A stretch of 18,770 nucleotides of DNA from an uncultured Clostridia bacterium (GCA_944393755.1 CALYBF010000010.1:1-18770), one strand, 5' to 3'. Shown: positions 6,622 through 13,525, counted from the first letter of the stretch. Notes: a model not told the origin generated them from the sequence alone. A program made the numbers and translations.

Positions 6622-6721
6622 GGGGACGTTTCATTTGCGACTTTTTAGTCGCATTAAGGACAGATCTTTATATAGATGTGTCCCGAATTGGACAAAATGT
6701 CCAAAAAGAAACGTCCCTATT
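6622..6721. repeat. Structured repeat element, full copy B (three hairpins inside terminal inverted repeats)
   Basis: The 10-bp terminal inverted repeats GGGACGTTTC (6623-6632) and GAAACGTCCC (6708-6717) close the element. Inside are three hairpins in a row: TGCGAC/GTCGCA (6636-6641 with 6648-6653), GGACA-g-ATCT/AGAT-g-TGTCC (6658-6667 with 6674-6683), and TTGGACA/TGTCCAA (6688-6694 with 6698-6704). The whole folds as a cloverleaf-like four-way structure on either strand. It occupies the spoIIIAG-spoIIIAH spacer, and its right end contains the TAG stop (6717-6719) of spoIIIAG. It encodes no protein. A MITE or REP-like element moved in trans is the simplest reading; no transposase is in the window. 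Confidence 0.85.
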
Positions 6722-7481
6722 TAGACACTAGAACTTGAATTTTGTGTGTTGCAAGTCCTGTTATTGCTTCTACTGCTTGTATTATATTTGTTTTTATCTC
6801 TGCATTTTCTACTCCTTTTGCTGTTATTATTGCTCCTTCTATTTTGGGTTTTATTATCTTAGCTGTTATTGGTGTTTTTACTCCATCATCTTCTTTATAA
6901 ATAACTTCTTTTTGACTGTCTGTTTCTTCTATTTTTCTAGTTCCTCCTGTATCATCAGTTTCTTCTGTTGAAGTTGATTTTGAGTTTTCATTATACATTG
7001 CTACAACTTCGCTAGATTCTGAATAATTTAAACATACATTTACATCTTCTACTCCTTTTATTTTAGATAATATATTTTTTAATTTGTTTTCCAAATTCTC
7101 CACATTATCCATATTACTATCTATATTGCCATTAACACTACCATTATCACTATTACCATTTATTTCTGCACTTTCTAAACTACTATAACTACTACTTCCT
7201 CCATTGCTTGCTAATTTTTTTGATGTGTCATTTGTTATTTCTTTATTTGTTTCATCATTTCCGTTCCATATAAAATTTATTATTAATATTGTTATTATAA
7301 GTAAAACTACAAAAAACACTAAGTTTTCTATTTTCTTTTTATCATTTCCTATTACTACTTTTTTTGTTTTTTCCTCTCCAATTCTTTCTTTTATTTCTTC
7401 CTTTTTCTTTTCTTTATCTACTTCTTCTATTTCATTTTCCTTATTTATATTAAACATTTTCTTTAGTTTATCTCCAAACAC
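6717..7481 (-). CDS. spoIIIAG: SpoIIIAG, stage III sporulation ring-forming protein
   Basis: A 254-residue protein with a basic/acidic cytoplasmic N-terminus, one membrane segment (about residues 54-70), a Ser/Asn-rich linker, and a C-terminal ring-building motif region beginning near KNILSKIKGVEDVNVCLNYS and ending ENAEIKTNIIQAVEAITGLA, as in SpoIIIAG. The protein forms a large ring in the SpoIIIA-SpoIIQ complex. The start is GTG at 7481 with a GGGGTG ribosome site; it overlaps the end of spoIIIAF by 19 bases, indicating translational coupling. Its TAG stop is the last codon before, and lies inside, the right terminal repeat of repeat copy B, yet the protein looks full length. Confidence 0.9.
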   Translation of the reverse strand: MFGDKLKKMFNINKENEIEEVDKEKKKEEIKERIGEEKTKKVVIGNDKKKIENLVFFVVLLIITILIINFIWNGNDETNKEITNDTSKKLASNGGSSSYSSLESAEINGNSDNGSVNGNIDSNMDNVENLENKLKNILSKIKGVEDVNVCLNYSESSEVVAMYNENSKSTSTEETDDTGGTRKIEETDSQKEVIYKEDDGVKTPITAKIIKPKIEGAIITAKGVENAEIKTNIIQAVEAITGLATHKIQVLVSK

Positions 7482-8191
7482 TTTTCACTCACCCCATATT
7501 CTTCTTTTAATATATTTTTTATATTTTGGATATCAGTTTTTGTTATTTTATTATTATCGCTACTTTCTTTATCTTCTTCAGTATTATTTTTTTCATTTTC
7601 TGTATTTTCTTCTTCACTTTTAAAAATATTTATTGTACCTATTCTATCTACTTTTTTTATTTTATCTATTTCTTCTACTACTTTTTCTTCTGTTGTTTTT
7701 TCATTATCTTCATTATTACCGTTATTATTTTCTTCTTTTTTATTACCTATTTTTACTTTCACTTTATTTATTCCTGTTTCATTATCTATTATTTCCGCTT
7801 CTACTTTGCAACTTTCTACTTCATATCCTATTTCTTCTATTTTATTTTTAATACTTCTTTCTAATTCTTGTTTATATAATTCTGTTATTCTCTTATCCAT
7901 ACTAGTTTGATTTAAATTATTATTATCTTTGTTATTATTGTTATCATTGCTTTTATAATCATCATATTTTGATGAGTATTTTTCTAAATCTGCTGAATTT
8001 ATTTCTTCAATAATATTTAGCTGTTCTTTATTTTTTATAAATGGTGATATTATATTAAATAATACAAATATGCCTAATATCACTCTTATATATTTTTTTG
8101 TTTTATTATTAGGAAGTAACATTTCTATTATCGATACTAATATTATTGTTACACCTAAACTTTTAGCCCAGCTACTTATAAACTCTATCAT
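7463..8191 (-). CDS. spoIIIAF: SpoIIIAF, stage III sporulation membrane protein
   Basis: A 242-residue protein with two N-terminal membrane helices (about residues 8-26 and 33-50) carrying the family pattern IEMLLPNNKTKKYIRVILGI, then a soluble ring-building-like domain (LERSIKNKIEEIGYEVESCKVEAEI, written here in part). It is longer than the Bacillus protein because of Asn/Glu-rich low-complexity insertions (around residues 85-95 and 150-215). ATG at 8191 follows GGGGAT, 11 bases after the spoIIIAE stop, and the 3' end overlaps spoIIIAG. Acts in the SpoIIIA mother-cell channel. Confidence 0.9.
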   Translation of the reverse strand: MIEFISSWAKSLGVTIILVSIIEMLLPNNKTKKYIRVILGIFVLFNIISPFIKNKEQLNIIEEINSADLEKYSSKYDDYKSNDNNNNKDNNNLNQTSMDKRITELYKQELERSIKNKIEEIGYEVESCKVEAEIIDNETGINKVKVKIGNKKEENNNGNNEDNEKTTEEKVVEEIDKIKKVDRIGTINIFKSEEENTENEKNNTEEDKESSDNNKITKTDIQNIKNILKEEYGVSEKCLEIN

Positions 8192-8202
8192 TTGTTTATC
8201 CC

Positions 8203-9376
8203 CTATCTATACATCATTGCACTATTTGATATTTTTAGAACAAGTGCTGTTCCTATTATTAACATTACTGATATACTACTTAATATTCCTAAAAATATTT
8301 TAAATACATCTCCTATTTCATCTAACATATTTGTTATTTTTTTATCTGCTATTATTTCTGATACTGCTCCTGACAGTTTATACATTATAGTTATTATAGC
8401 AAGTTTTATTATAGGCATTATACAAATACCTATTATTATAATTACACCAATTATCCCAACTGCATTTTTTAGCACCACTCCTGAACCTAAAACAGTATCT
8501 ACTGCATCTCCTAATATTTTGCCGAACTACTGGTACTGCTGAACTTACTACTGCTTTTGTTGCTTTCGCTGTTATTCCATCGACTGATGCTGACATTGTT
8601 CCTTCTAATGATACAATTCCTACAAATATTGTTAAAACAATTCCTAAAAACCACACTATTCCTGATTTCAAAAATTTAGCAATCTTGATAACTTGTACTT
8701 CTTCTGATATTTTTGATATTATTATTAAACTTGTAAAAACTATAACAAGTGGTATTATTATGTTTTGTATCATATTTCCCATAAAATTTATTATAAATAA
8801 TATAATTGGCTCTAAAACACCACTTGTTGTTATATTTCCTGTATATATCATTAAAGTCATTAAAAGTGGTACTAATAAATTCATAAAACCTATTAAATTA
8901 TTTGCTGTTTCTTGTACTAATTTTATTATTTCTGTAAAATTTCCCATAATTATTGTTACTATTAATATATATTGAACATAATAAATTATTTTACTTACAG
9001 ACTCATTTTCTAGATTATCACTAATTGTTTTTAAAATACTATGTATTATAATTATTACTAATATACTTATTAGTATTTTTAATGTACTTGCTATTTCTTT
9101 ACTACAAATATTTAATATTTTTCCAAAAATAGTTTTATTATCTATTTTTCCACTAATTGCATTATTTAACATTTCTCCTATATCTATATCTTGGAAAAAT
9201 TCTCCACCATATTCTTTGCTTTCATTTATAAAATCTTCTATTTTAAATTGTTCTTTATTTTCTTCCATAATATCTTCTTCGTTTACTTCTCCATAAACTA
9301 TATTATTTGTACTCAAAAACAACATAAATAGTAAAAATATAATTAATATTTTCAATAATTTCTTTAATCTTTTCAT
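8203..9376 (-). CDS. spoIIIAE: SpoIIIAE, stage III sporulation polytopic membrane protein, read through a +1 frameshift
   Basis: The product is complete (390 residues, close to the roughly 400 of Bacillus) only if one base, C at 8524, is skipped. Codons 1-284 run from ATG 9376 to GTT (8527-8525). Glycine 285 is then read from GGC (8523-8521), giving VPVV-G-KILGDAVDTVLG, the conserved family sequence, through to TAG at 8203-8205. Without the shift the protein ends in an unrelated Arg/Cys/Tyr-rich tail at 8378. Visible parts: a signal-like hydrophobic N-terminus (about residues 8-27), a soluble segment to about residue 95, then seven or so membrane helices. SpoIIIAE is thought to be the integral-membrane, transport-like core of the SpoIIIA complex. 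Ribosome site AAAGGAA before the ATG. The alternatives are a true frameshift mutation or an assembly error; the identical lesion at two other sites argues against both. Confidence 0.85.
8521..8527 (-). other. Candidate +1 frameshift site 1 (GTT-CGG-C, in spoIIIAE)
   Basis: Zero frame reads GTT CGG CAA; skipping the C at 8524 gives GTT GGC AAA (Val-Gly-Lys), which matches the family. There is no Shine-Dalgarno-like stimulator just upstream, and I see no strong hairpin directly downstream, so the CGG codon itself is the only shared signal with sites 2 and 3. Confidence 0.75.
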
Positions 9377-9391
9377 TTGTATTTTCCTTTT

Positions 9392-9778
9392 TTATGGCAA
9401 TACAGATAATATTATTTCTAATAAACTAGATATTATTGGTATTGACATAGATATAATTATTATTTTTGTACCTATTTCTATCTTATTTGCAATAGCAACT
9501 TCTCCAGAATCTTTACATATACTAACTGCAAATTCTGATAAAAATGCTATTCCTGTTATTTTTATTAATAAACTTAAAAATGTACCATTTATTGATACTT
9601 TATTTGCAAATGTTTGTAATAAACTAATTATTCCTGATAACTCATCTATTACAAGTAATAATATTAAAACTCCTGCAAGTAAACTTATATATATTGTAAA
9701 TTCTGGTTTATATTGTTTTAGTAAAATTATTATTATTAATGAGATCAAACCAATTCCAATTATTTTAATGATTTCCAT
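9392..9778 (-). CDS. spoIIIAD: SpoIIIAD, stage III sporulation membrane protein
   Basis: A 128-residue protein with about four membrane helices and the family patterns LKQYKPEFTIYISLLAGV and GIAFLSEFAVSICKDSGE, which continue into VAIANKIEIGTKIIIISMSI. The length is close to the Bacillus protein (about 130). SpoIIIAC and SpoIIIAD are related small membrane proteins of the SpoIIIA complex. ATG at 9778 has an AGGAG ribosome site; the gene starts 9 bases after the spoIIIAC stop and ends 15 bases before the spoIIIAE start. Confidence 0.93.
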   Translation of the reverse strand: MEIIKIIGIGLISLIIIILLKQYKPEFTIYISLLAGVLILLLVIDELSGIISLLQTFANKVSINGTFLSLLIKITGIAFLSEFAVSICKDSGEVAIANKIEIGTKIIIISMSIPIISSLLEIILSVLP

Positions 9779-9787
9779 TACTTTCTC

Positions 9788-9982
9788 CTACAAATTAAAT
9801 ATAGTTCTTACAGTATCAAATAAACCACTTATTTCTTTTATTACCATTGTTAACACAATTACAAGCCCTGCTAAAGTTGTCATCATTGCTTGGTCTTCTC
9901 TTCCTGCTCTTACTAATACTTGGTGTAATACTGCAACTAATATTCCAATTGCAGCTATTTTAAATAATAAATTTATATCCAT
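9788..9982 (-). CDS. spoIIIAC: SpoIIIAC, stage III sporulation membrane protein
   Basis: A 64-residue protein with two membrane helices and the well-conserved core VLVRAGREDQAMMTTLAGL, typical of SpoIIIAC. ATG at 9982 follows a GGGGGAG ribosome site, 10 bases after the spoIIIAB stop. Homologous to the C-terminal part of SpoIIIAD. Confidence 0.95.
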   Translation of the reverse strand: MDINLLFKIAAIGILVAVLHQVLVRAGREDQAMMTTLAGLVIVLTMVIKEISGLFDTVRTIFNL

Positions 9983-9992
9983 TTTCTCCCCC

Positions 9993-10502
9993 TTATGCTA
10001 ATATTATTACAATTGTTAACCCTATTACTGTCCCTAATCTCGTATATAACCTTTCATTTTTCTTTTTTTCTTCTTCTGCTTCTTTTATTTGATTTTCTAA
10101 AAACTCTTCTGTTATTTCTATTTGACTTATTTGCCCTTCTACATCAATTCTCCCAAGTAATTTTGATAACATCTTAATAACTTTTTTGTCTTCAGATTTC
10201 AAATTGCAAATAACATTATCTACTGCTTTTTCAAAAGCTTCCCCAGCAGACATTTTTTCCATATTGTGTTTTGCAAGTAAAAACAATCTACTTATATTAC
10301 TATTAACATTTTCTGCAATCTCACCAAACACTTCTGGTATTGGTTCATATGTAAATTTTATTTTTGTTTTTAATATGTTTAATGAATTTTTTACATCTTC
10401 TAATTCTTCTAACCTATATACGTATTTATTTGAAAAAAACTTTCCTATTAATGTGCTAGATACTAATATTAAAAATAATATAAAATATTTTACAAAAACC
10501 AT
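9993..10502 (-). CDS. spoIIIAB: SpoIIIAB, stage III sporulation protein
   Basis: A 169-residue protein of standard length, with an N-terminal membrane segment (residues 5-22), a central helical domain containing LEELEDVKNSLNILKTKIKF and the family Pro-Glu motif YEPIPEVFGEIA, and a second membrane helix at the C-terminus (LGTVIGLTIVIILA). The helical domain resembles GspF-type proteins of type II secretion, and in the SpoIIIA complex it is proposed to partner the SpoIIIAA ATPase. ATG at 10502 has an AAAGGA ribosome site. The 136-base spacer to spoIIIAA (10503-10638) is A/T-rich and holds no gene I can recognise. Confidence 0.93.
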   Translation of the reverse strand: MVFVKYFILFLILVSSTLIGKFFSNKYVYRLEELEDVKNSLNILKTKIKFTYEPIPEVFGEIAENVNSNISRLFLLAKHNMEKMSAGEAFEKAVDNVICNLKSEDKKVIKMLSKLLGRIDVEGQISQIEITEEFLENQIKEAEEEKKKNERLYTRLGTVIGLTIVIILA

Positions 10503-10638
10503 AACTTGTCCTTTCTTTTTATTTTTTCACTTTTTCTTTATTCTTATTTTTTTCTTTTCTTTTATTTTTCTGTTTTGTTTTATTATTTTTAATATTATAT
10601 GAACTATAAAAAAAATTTAGAACTAAAAAAAGAATAAA

Positions 10639-11553
10639 TTATAAAAATATTATTCTTTCTATTTGTTTATTTTCTATTAATTCATTAATGTTTTTATTTA
10701 ATTTTATTTCTTCCAAACTTTTTCCGTGTATAGTAAAAATTCCTTTTACACCACATATTAATATTTCCTTTATAGCCTCTACATCTTCTTTAGACCCTAT
10801 TTCATCACAAGCGATTACCTCTGGTGCCATAGAACGAAGTAACATTTTCATACCAATTGTTTTACTAACATTTTCGATTACGTCTGTTCTAATTCCAACA
10901 TCATTTTGTGGTATCCCTTGGTACATAGCAGCAATCTCTCCTCTTTCATCTACAATACCACAAGTTTTTCCTCTAAAACCAATTTCTTTTATACCGTTAC
11001 TTATATTTCTAATTAAATCTCTAAGAATTGTTGTTTTACCTTTGCCTGGTTCTGATACTATTAATGTATTATTTATAGAATTATTTTTTATATCAATAAC
11101 CTTGTCCAAAATTTTTAAACTACAACCTATTACTTCTCTTGCTATTCTAAAATTTAAACTAGATATATTTTTTACATTTATTATTTTTCCATTTTCAATA
11201 ACACAATTTCCAGTAACACCAACTCTATGTCCACCTTTTACTGTTATAAAACCTTCACACATCTGGTTTTTATATGCATATATAGAGTTATTACAAAGTT
11301 TTTCTAATATATAAATAATTTCTTTTTCACTAACATTATATTCAATTACAATTTCACAACTTCTAAACTTTAATATTATTGGTCTATTACTTCTTATTCT
11401 TATTTCTTGTAATTCCAATAATAAATTATTATTAAAATTAGTATTATTATTAGAATAAGAAACAGAATTGGCAACAGAATTAGCAATAGAATTATTTATC
11501 AAATTAGCAATATTATTAGGTAAATAATTAAAAACTTCACTAAAATCTTTCAT
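10639..11553 (-). CDS. spoIIIAA: SpoIIIAA, stage III sporulation AAA-like ATPase
   Basis: First gene of the operon: a 304-residue cytosolic ATPase related to type II/IV secretion ATPases, thought to power or gate the SpoIIIA channel. Walker A is SEPGKGKTT (residues about 167-175) and Walker B is VIACDEIG (Asp250-Glu251). The upstream domain has YKNQMCEGFITVKGGHRVGV and the region after Walker A has TCGIVDERGEIAAMYQG, all typical. An Asn/Ser-rich low-complexity stretch (about residues 15-43) is longer than usual. Start: ATG at 11553, because AAAGGAG lies 5 bases upstream; the in-frame GTG at 11559 overlaps that ribosome site. The hairpin at 11567-11592 abuts the ribosome site. Confidence 0.93.
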   Translation of the reverse strand: MKDFSEVFNYLPNNIANLINNSIANSVANSVSYSNNNTNFNNNLLLELQEIRIRSNRPIILKFRSCEIVIEYNVSEKEIIYILEKLCNNSIYAYKNQMCEGFITVKGGHRVGVTGNCVIENGKIINVKNISSLNFRIAREVIGCSLKILDKVIDIKNNSINNTLIVSEPGKGKTTILRDLIRNISNGIKEIGFRGKTCGIVDERGEIAAMYQGIPQNDVGIRTDVIENVSKTIGMKMLLRSMAPEVIACDEIGSKEDVEAIKEILICGVKGIFTIHGKSLEEIKLNKNINELIENKQIERIIFL

Positions 11554-11566
11554 ATACACTCCTTTT

Positions 11567-11592
11567 GAGACAAATCACCCTTTTTTTGTCTC
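11567..11592 (-). promoter_or_regulatory. Leader hairpin next to the spoIIIAA ribosome site
   Basis: On the minus strand GAGACAAA (11592-11585) pairs with TTTGTCTC (11574-11567), an 8-bp stem with a loop that contains AAAGGGTG. The stem ends directly against the AAAAGGAG ribosome site of spoIIIAA. It could tune access to the site or protect the 5' end of the operon mRNA. Confidence 0.5.
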
Positions 11593-11597
11593 ACTTT

Positions 11598-11627
11598 AAA
11601 AAGGCATACATTATTATATGCCTTTTT
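11598..11627. terminator. Terminator of the prepilin-like gene
   Basis: A perfect 11-bp stem AAAAAGGCATA (11598-11608) / TATGCCTTTTT (11617-11627) with an 8-base loop has T-runs on both strands, 32 bases after the stop codon at 11660. Confidence 0.9.
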
Positions 11628-11641
11628 ACTAACTATTATAA
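11613..11641 (-). promoter_or_regulatory. Candidate SigE-type promoter of the spoIIIA operon
   Basis: TTATAAT (11641-11635) and CATATAAT (11620-11613) are 14 bases apart on the minus strand. They resemble the SigE consensus (KMATATT and CATACAHT), with two and one mismatches respectively. In Bacillus spoIIIA is controlled by SigE. The -10 lies inside the loop and arm of the upstream gene's terminator, so a transcript starting here would lack the 5' arm and not be terminated. Only about 100 bases separate the operon from the preceding gene, so a promoter must lie here or transcription must read through. Confidence 0.45.
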
Positions 11642-11659
11642 CTTTATTTTATATTTAAC

Positions 11660-13308
11660 CTATTTTATTATAAGAGATAATCGAAATGATACACCGCTAT
11701 CTTGTGCACTATAACCAGAAGTTCCAGCAGTCATAGAAAATATACTTGGTGATGATCCTACTACTCCTCCTCTTGTTAAAAACGGACCTGTTGAACTTAT
11801 AAAAACATTTGCTCCATTTTTCCAGCCTTCTGTTTCATAAGTTGCATCCCCTATCTTATAATTTAATTTTAAATCTTCTCCATCATATACATTTAAATAT
11901 TTTTTTGTTCCACTATTTTTATAATCATTTACCAATGAACTCCCATAATTTAAAATATTCGAACTTCCTTTACTGTAATAAGCTGATATTCTATCATGTG
12001 CCCCTCCAACTAAATCATATATTCCTGTTTCATTTCCTGTGCTACTTTGTTTTTTATTTTCTATAAAATCACCTTCTGCCGTTAAATACCTATTTTCATT
12101 CGGATTTACTATATTTCCGTTCCTGCCATAAGTACTTTCTGTTAGATATGCCACTGCTCCCCACTCACTATTTTTTAACATATGTGAATTCAAATTTGGA
12201 CTATATGCTTTTGCACTTGTATAATTATCTCCTATTGTTTCTGATAAAGTAGAATCAACATTTTCTACCACTTTTAAAGTATTTGCATTTCCGATTATCA
12301 TCTGCAGTAGCATCACTCCTTGATGTTTCATATTTTCCTACCCATATACCTTCTATATTTTCGTCCCATCCTCCTAAATCTATATTATCTGTAAAGGCTG
12401 GATGCGGAATAAAATAATCTCCTACTTTAATGCTTTTATAACTCGTAACTCCGTCTACTCTTTTTCCATCTTTGTCTACTATTCCTCTACTATCTGAATA
12501 TCCTACTATTCCTTCTGTTTTACTATTATCTTCCATGTATGCTTTTTTAGCATCTTCATCTTCAAAATATATAATTTTATATGCATATCTTGGTATCCAT
12601 ACAAAATAACTTTCTATTCCATCTATTGTAACTCTTGCATTTGCCCATTTACTACTATTATTATCTTCTGTTCCACTTCCTTCTATATAATTATAATCTG
12701 TTCCAGAAACCCAATTCCCTTTTTCGTACTTTATAAGTTCCATAGTCGTTCCTTGTTGTAAATCATTTGTTACTACTGGTTCATTTGGTGTATCTATAAC
12801 ATAATTTGTATTACCTGCAAGCCACTTTATTTCTATTACACCATTAGACATATTAAATTCTTTTCCCCCTGTTTTTATATCTTCATCTTTAATTTCTTCT
12901 GGTGCGGTTAATGGCTCTGTAATATTTCCATCTTCATCTACTAGATAACTTCTTTGACTATCTAAATAAGTAACTATAAACGGTTTTGACTCTGACAAAC
13001 TATAATCTTTTCCTTCTGTTCCTATAAAACTTGAAAGTTCTTCATTAAAATAATTTCGTTTCAAATCTCCTCTTTCATCTTTTCCTACAGCTCTTACTAC
13101 AGATAACTGTATTTTTTCTTTTTCATCTGCAATCTCTGTATCTTCTTTTGCATTTTGAGCTTGATTTATAATACCGATTATTACCAGTTATTGCTCCAAT
13201 TGATATCCCAGCTAAAATTATCAAAACAACTATTGTTACTACCAACGCAATTAATGTGATTCCCTTTTGTTTTTTATTTTTAAATTTTAGTTTGTTTTTT
13301 TCTTCCAT
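11660..13308 (-). CDS. Prepilin-like surface protein with a FGE/C-type-lectin-like C-terminal region, read through two +1 frameshifts
   Basis: Skipping one C at 13176 and one at 12293 joins three reading frames into a single 548-residue protein. Codons 1-44 begin at ATG 13308 (GGAG 10 bases upstream); Gly45 follows the first shift, Gly339 the second, and TAG is at 11660-11662. The N-terminus KGITLIALVVTIVVLIILAG is a prepilin-type peptidase signal and helix, without the usual Glu5. The restored sequence NNGIINQAQNAKEDTEIADE is typical of clostridial pseudopilins. Further on are FVWIPRYAYKIIYFED, GIWVGKYETSRSDAT and, near the end, NETGIYDLVGGAHDR and SGVSFRLSLI. This series recalls formylglycine-generating-enzyme/C-type-lectin-fold domains of secreted clostridial proteins. 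Probably exported and cell-surface; ligand unknown. Preceded by an attenuator-like leader and closed by a strong terminator. Confidence 0.8.
12290..12296 (-). other. Candidate +1 frameshift site 2 (AAT-CGG-A, in the prepilin-like gene)
   Basis: Zero frame reads GAT AAT CGG AAA TGC and stops at a TGA 11 codons after the CGG (12255). Skipping the C at 12293 gives AAT GGA AAT GCA (Asn-Gly-Asn-Ala) and continues for 210 residues of the same protein. An AAGGAG sequence lies about 20 bases upstream, too far to act like the prfB stimulator. Confidence 0.75.
13173..13179 (-). other. Candidate +1 frameshift site 3 (AAT-CGG-T, in the prepilin-like gene)
   Basis: Zero frame reads GGT AAT AAT CGG TAT and ends at a TGA at 13123. 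Skipping the C at 13176 gives AAT AAT GGT ATT ATA AAT (NNGIIN), the expected pseudopilin sequence just after the membrane helix, with an open frame of 294 codons to the second shift. The context is almost the same as site 2 (AAT-CGG). Confidence 0.78.
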
Positions 13309-13346
13309 TTCTTTTCTTCTCCTTTTCATTTTTTGTTTTAAAACAC

Positions 13347-13397
13347 AAAAAGACAGTAATAATAAGTCTAAACTTAGACTCTTATTACTATCTTTTT
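13347..13397 (-). terminator. Leader terminator/attenuator ahead of the prepilin-like gene
   Basis: A long hairpin of about 20 pairs: AAAAAGA with TCTTTTT, AGTAATAA with TTATTACT, and AGTCTAA with TTAGACT, broken by two small internal mismatches. On the minus strand it ends in TCTTTTT, the form of an intrinsic terminator, but it sits upstream of the gene it precedes. Only about 40 bases separate it from the prepilin-like start, too few for another promoter, so transcription must pass it. The stop codon of the small ORF lies within its 5' arm. Confidence 0.7.
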
Positions 13398-13475
13398 TAA
13401 TATTTTTGTTATATTATTTTTTTCTAATAACCTACTTATATATATAGCCATAAGGCTTTCAAGTGTTCTAGTCAT
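13374..13475 (-). CDS. Small ORF / possible leader peptide (33 aa)
   Basis: ATG at 13475 has a consensus AAGGAG ribosome site nine bases upstream. The product begins MTRTLESLMAIYISRLLEKN and ends KKIVIRV, an amphipathic, basic peptide not recognised as a family. Its TAA stop (13374-13376) is inside the 5' arm of the leader hairpin. A ribosome reaching the stop would therefore cover that arm and could prevent terminator formation. Promoter, small ORF, hairpin and gene follow each other in the classical order of a translation-dependent attenuator. It could also be an independent small gene with a terminator. Confidence 0.6.
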   Translation of the reverse strand: MTRTLESLMAIYISRLLEKNNITKILKKIVIRV

Positions 13476-13525
13476 CTACTTTTTCTCCTTCGTTTTTTCT
13501 TTATGTGTATTTTGGCTTTTTTTGT

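Noticed and set aside
146..6721. CRISPR array or tRNA-like gene at the repeat element
   Set aside because: There are only two copies, 6.5 kb apart, without spacers. The cloverleaf-like fold has no CCA end, T-loop or anticodon features of a tRNA.
6735..8542. Plus-strand open frames across the spoIIIAE-spoIIIAG region rich in Phe, Tyr and Leu
   Set aside because: They are antisense shadows of Lys/Glu/Asn-rich minus-strand genes, lack ribosome sites and resemble no family.
8203..9376. spoIIIAE as a simple pseudogene or assembly error
   Set aside because: The same single-C insertion before GGN occurs at two further sites in another gene, and no other kind of frameshift is seen in the window. 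Random decay or base-calling error should not repeat one non-homopolymer event. It cannot be fully excluded without reads, so it is listed as the refuting test.
11660..12290. Diversity-generating retroelement target (lectin-like C-terminus)
   Set aside because: No reverse transcriptase and no second, adenine-varied copy of the C-terminal sequence is present in the window.
11660..13329. Three separate short genes in place of the prepilin-like gene
   Set aside because: The 269- and 223-residue readings have no ribosome sites at their apparent starts, and the sequence is continuous across both joins once the C is skipped. The first piece alone would be a signal helix without a protein.
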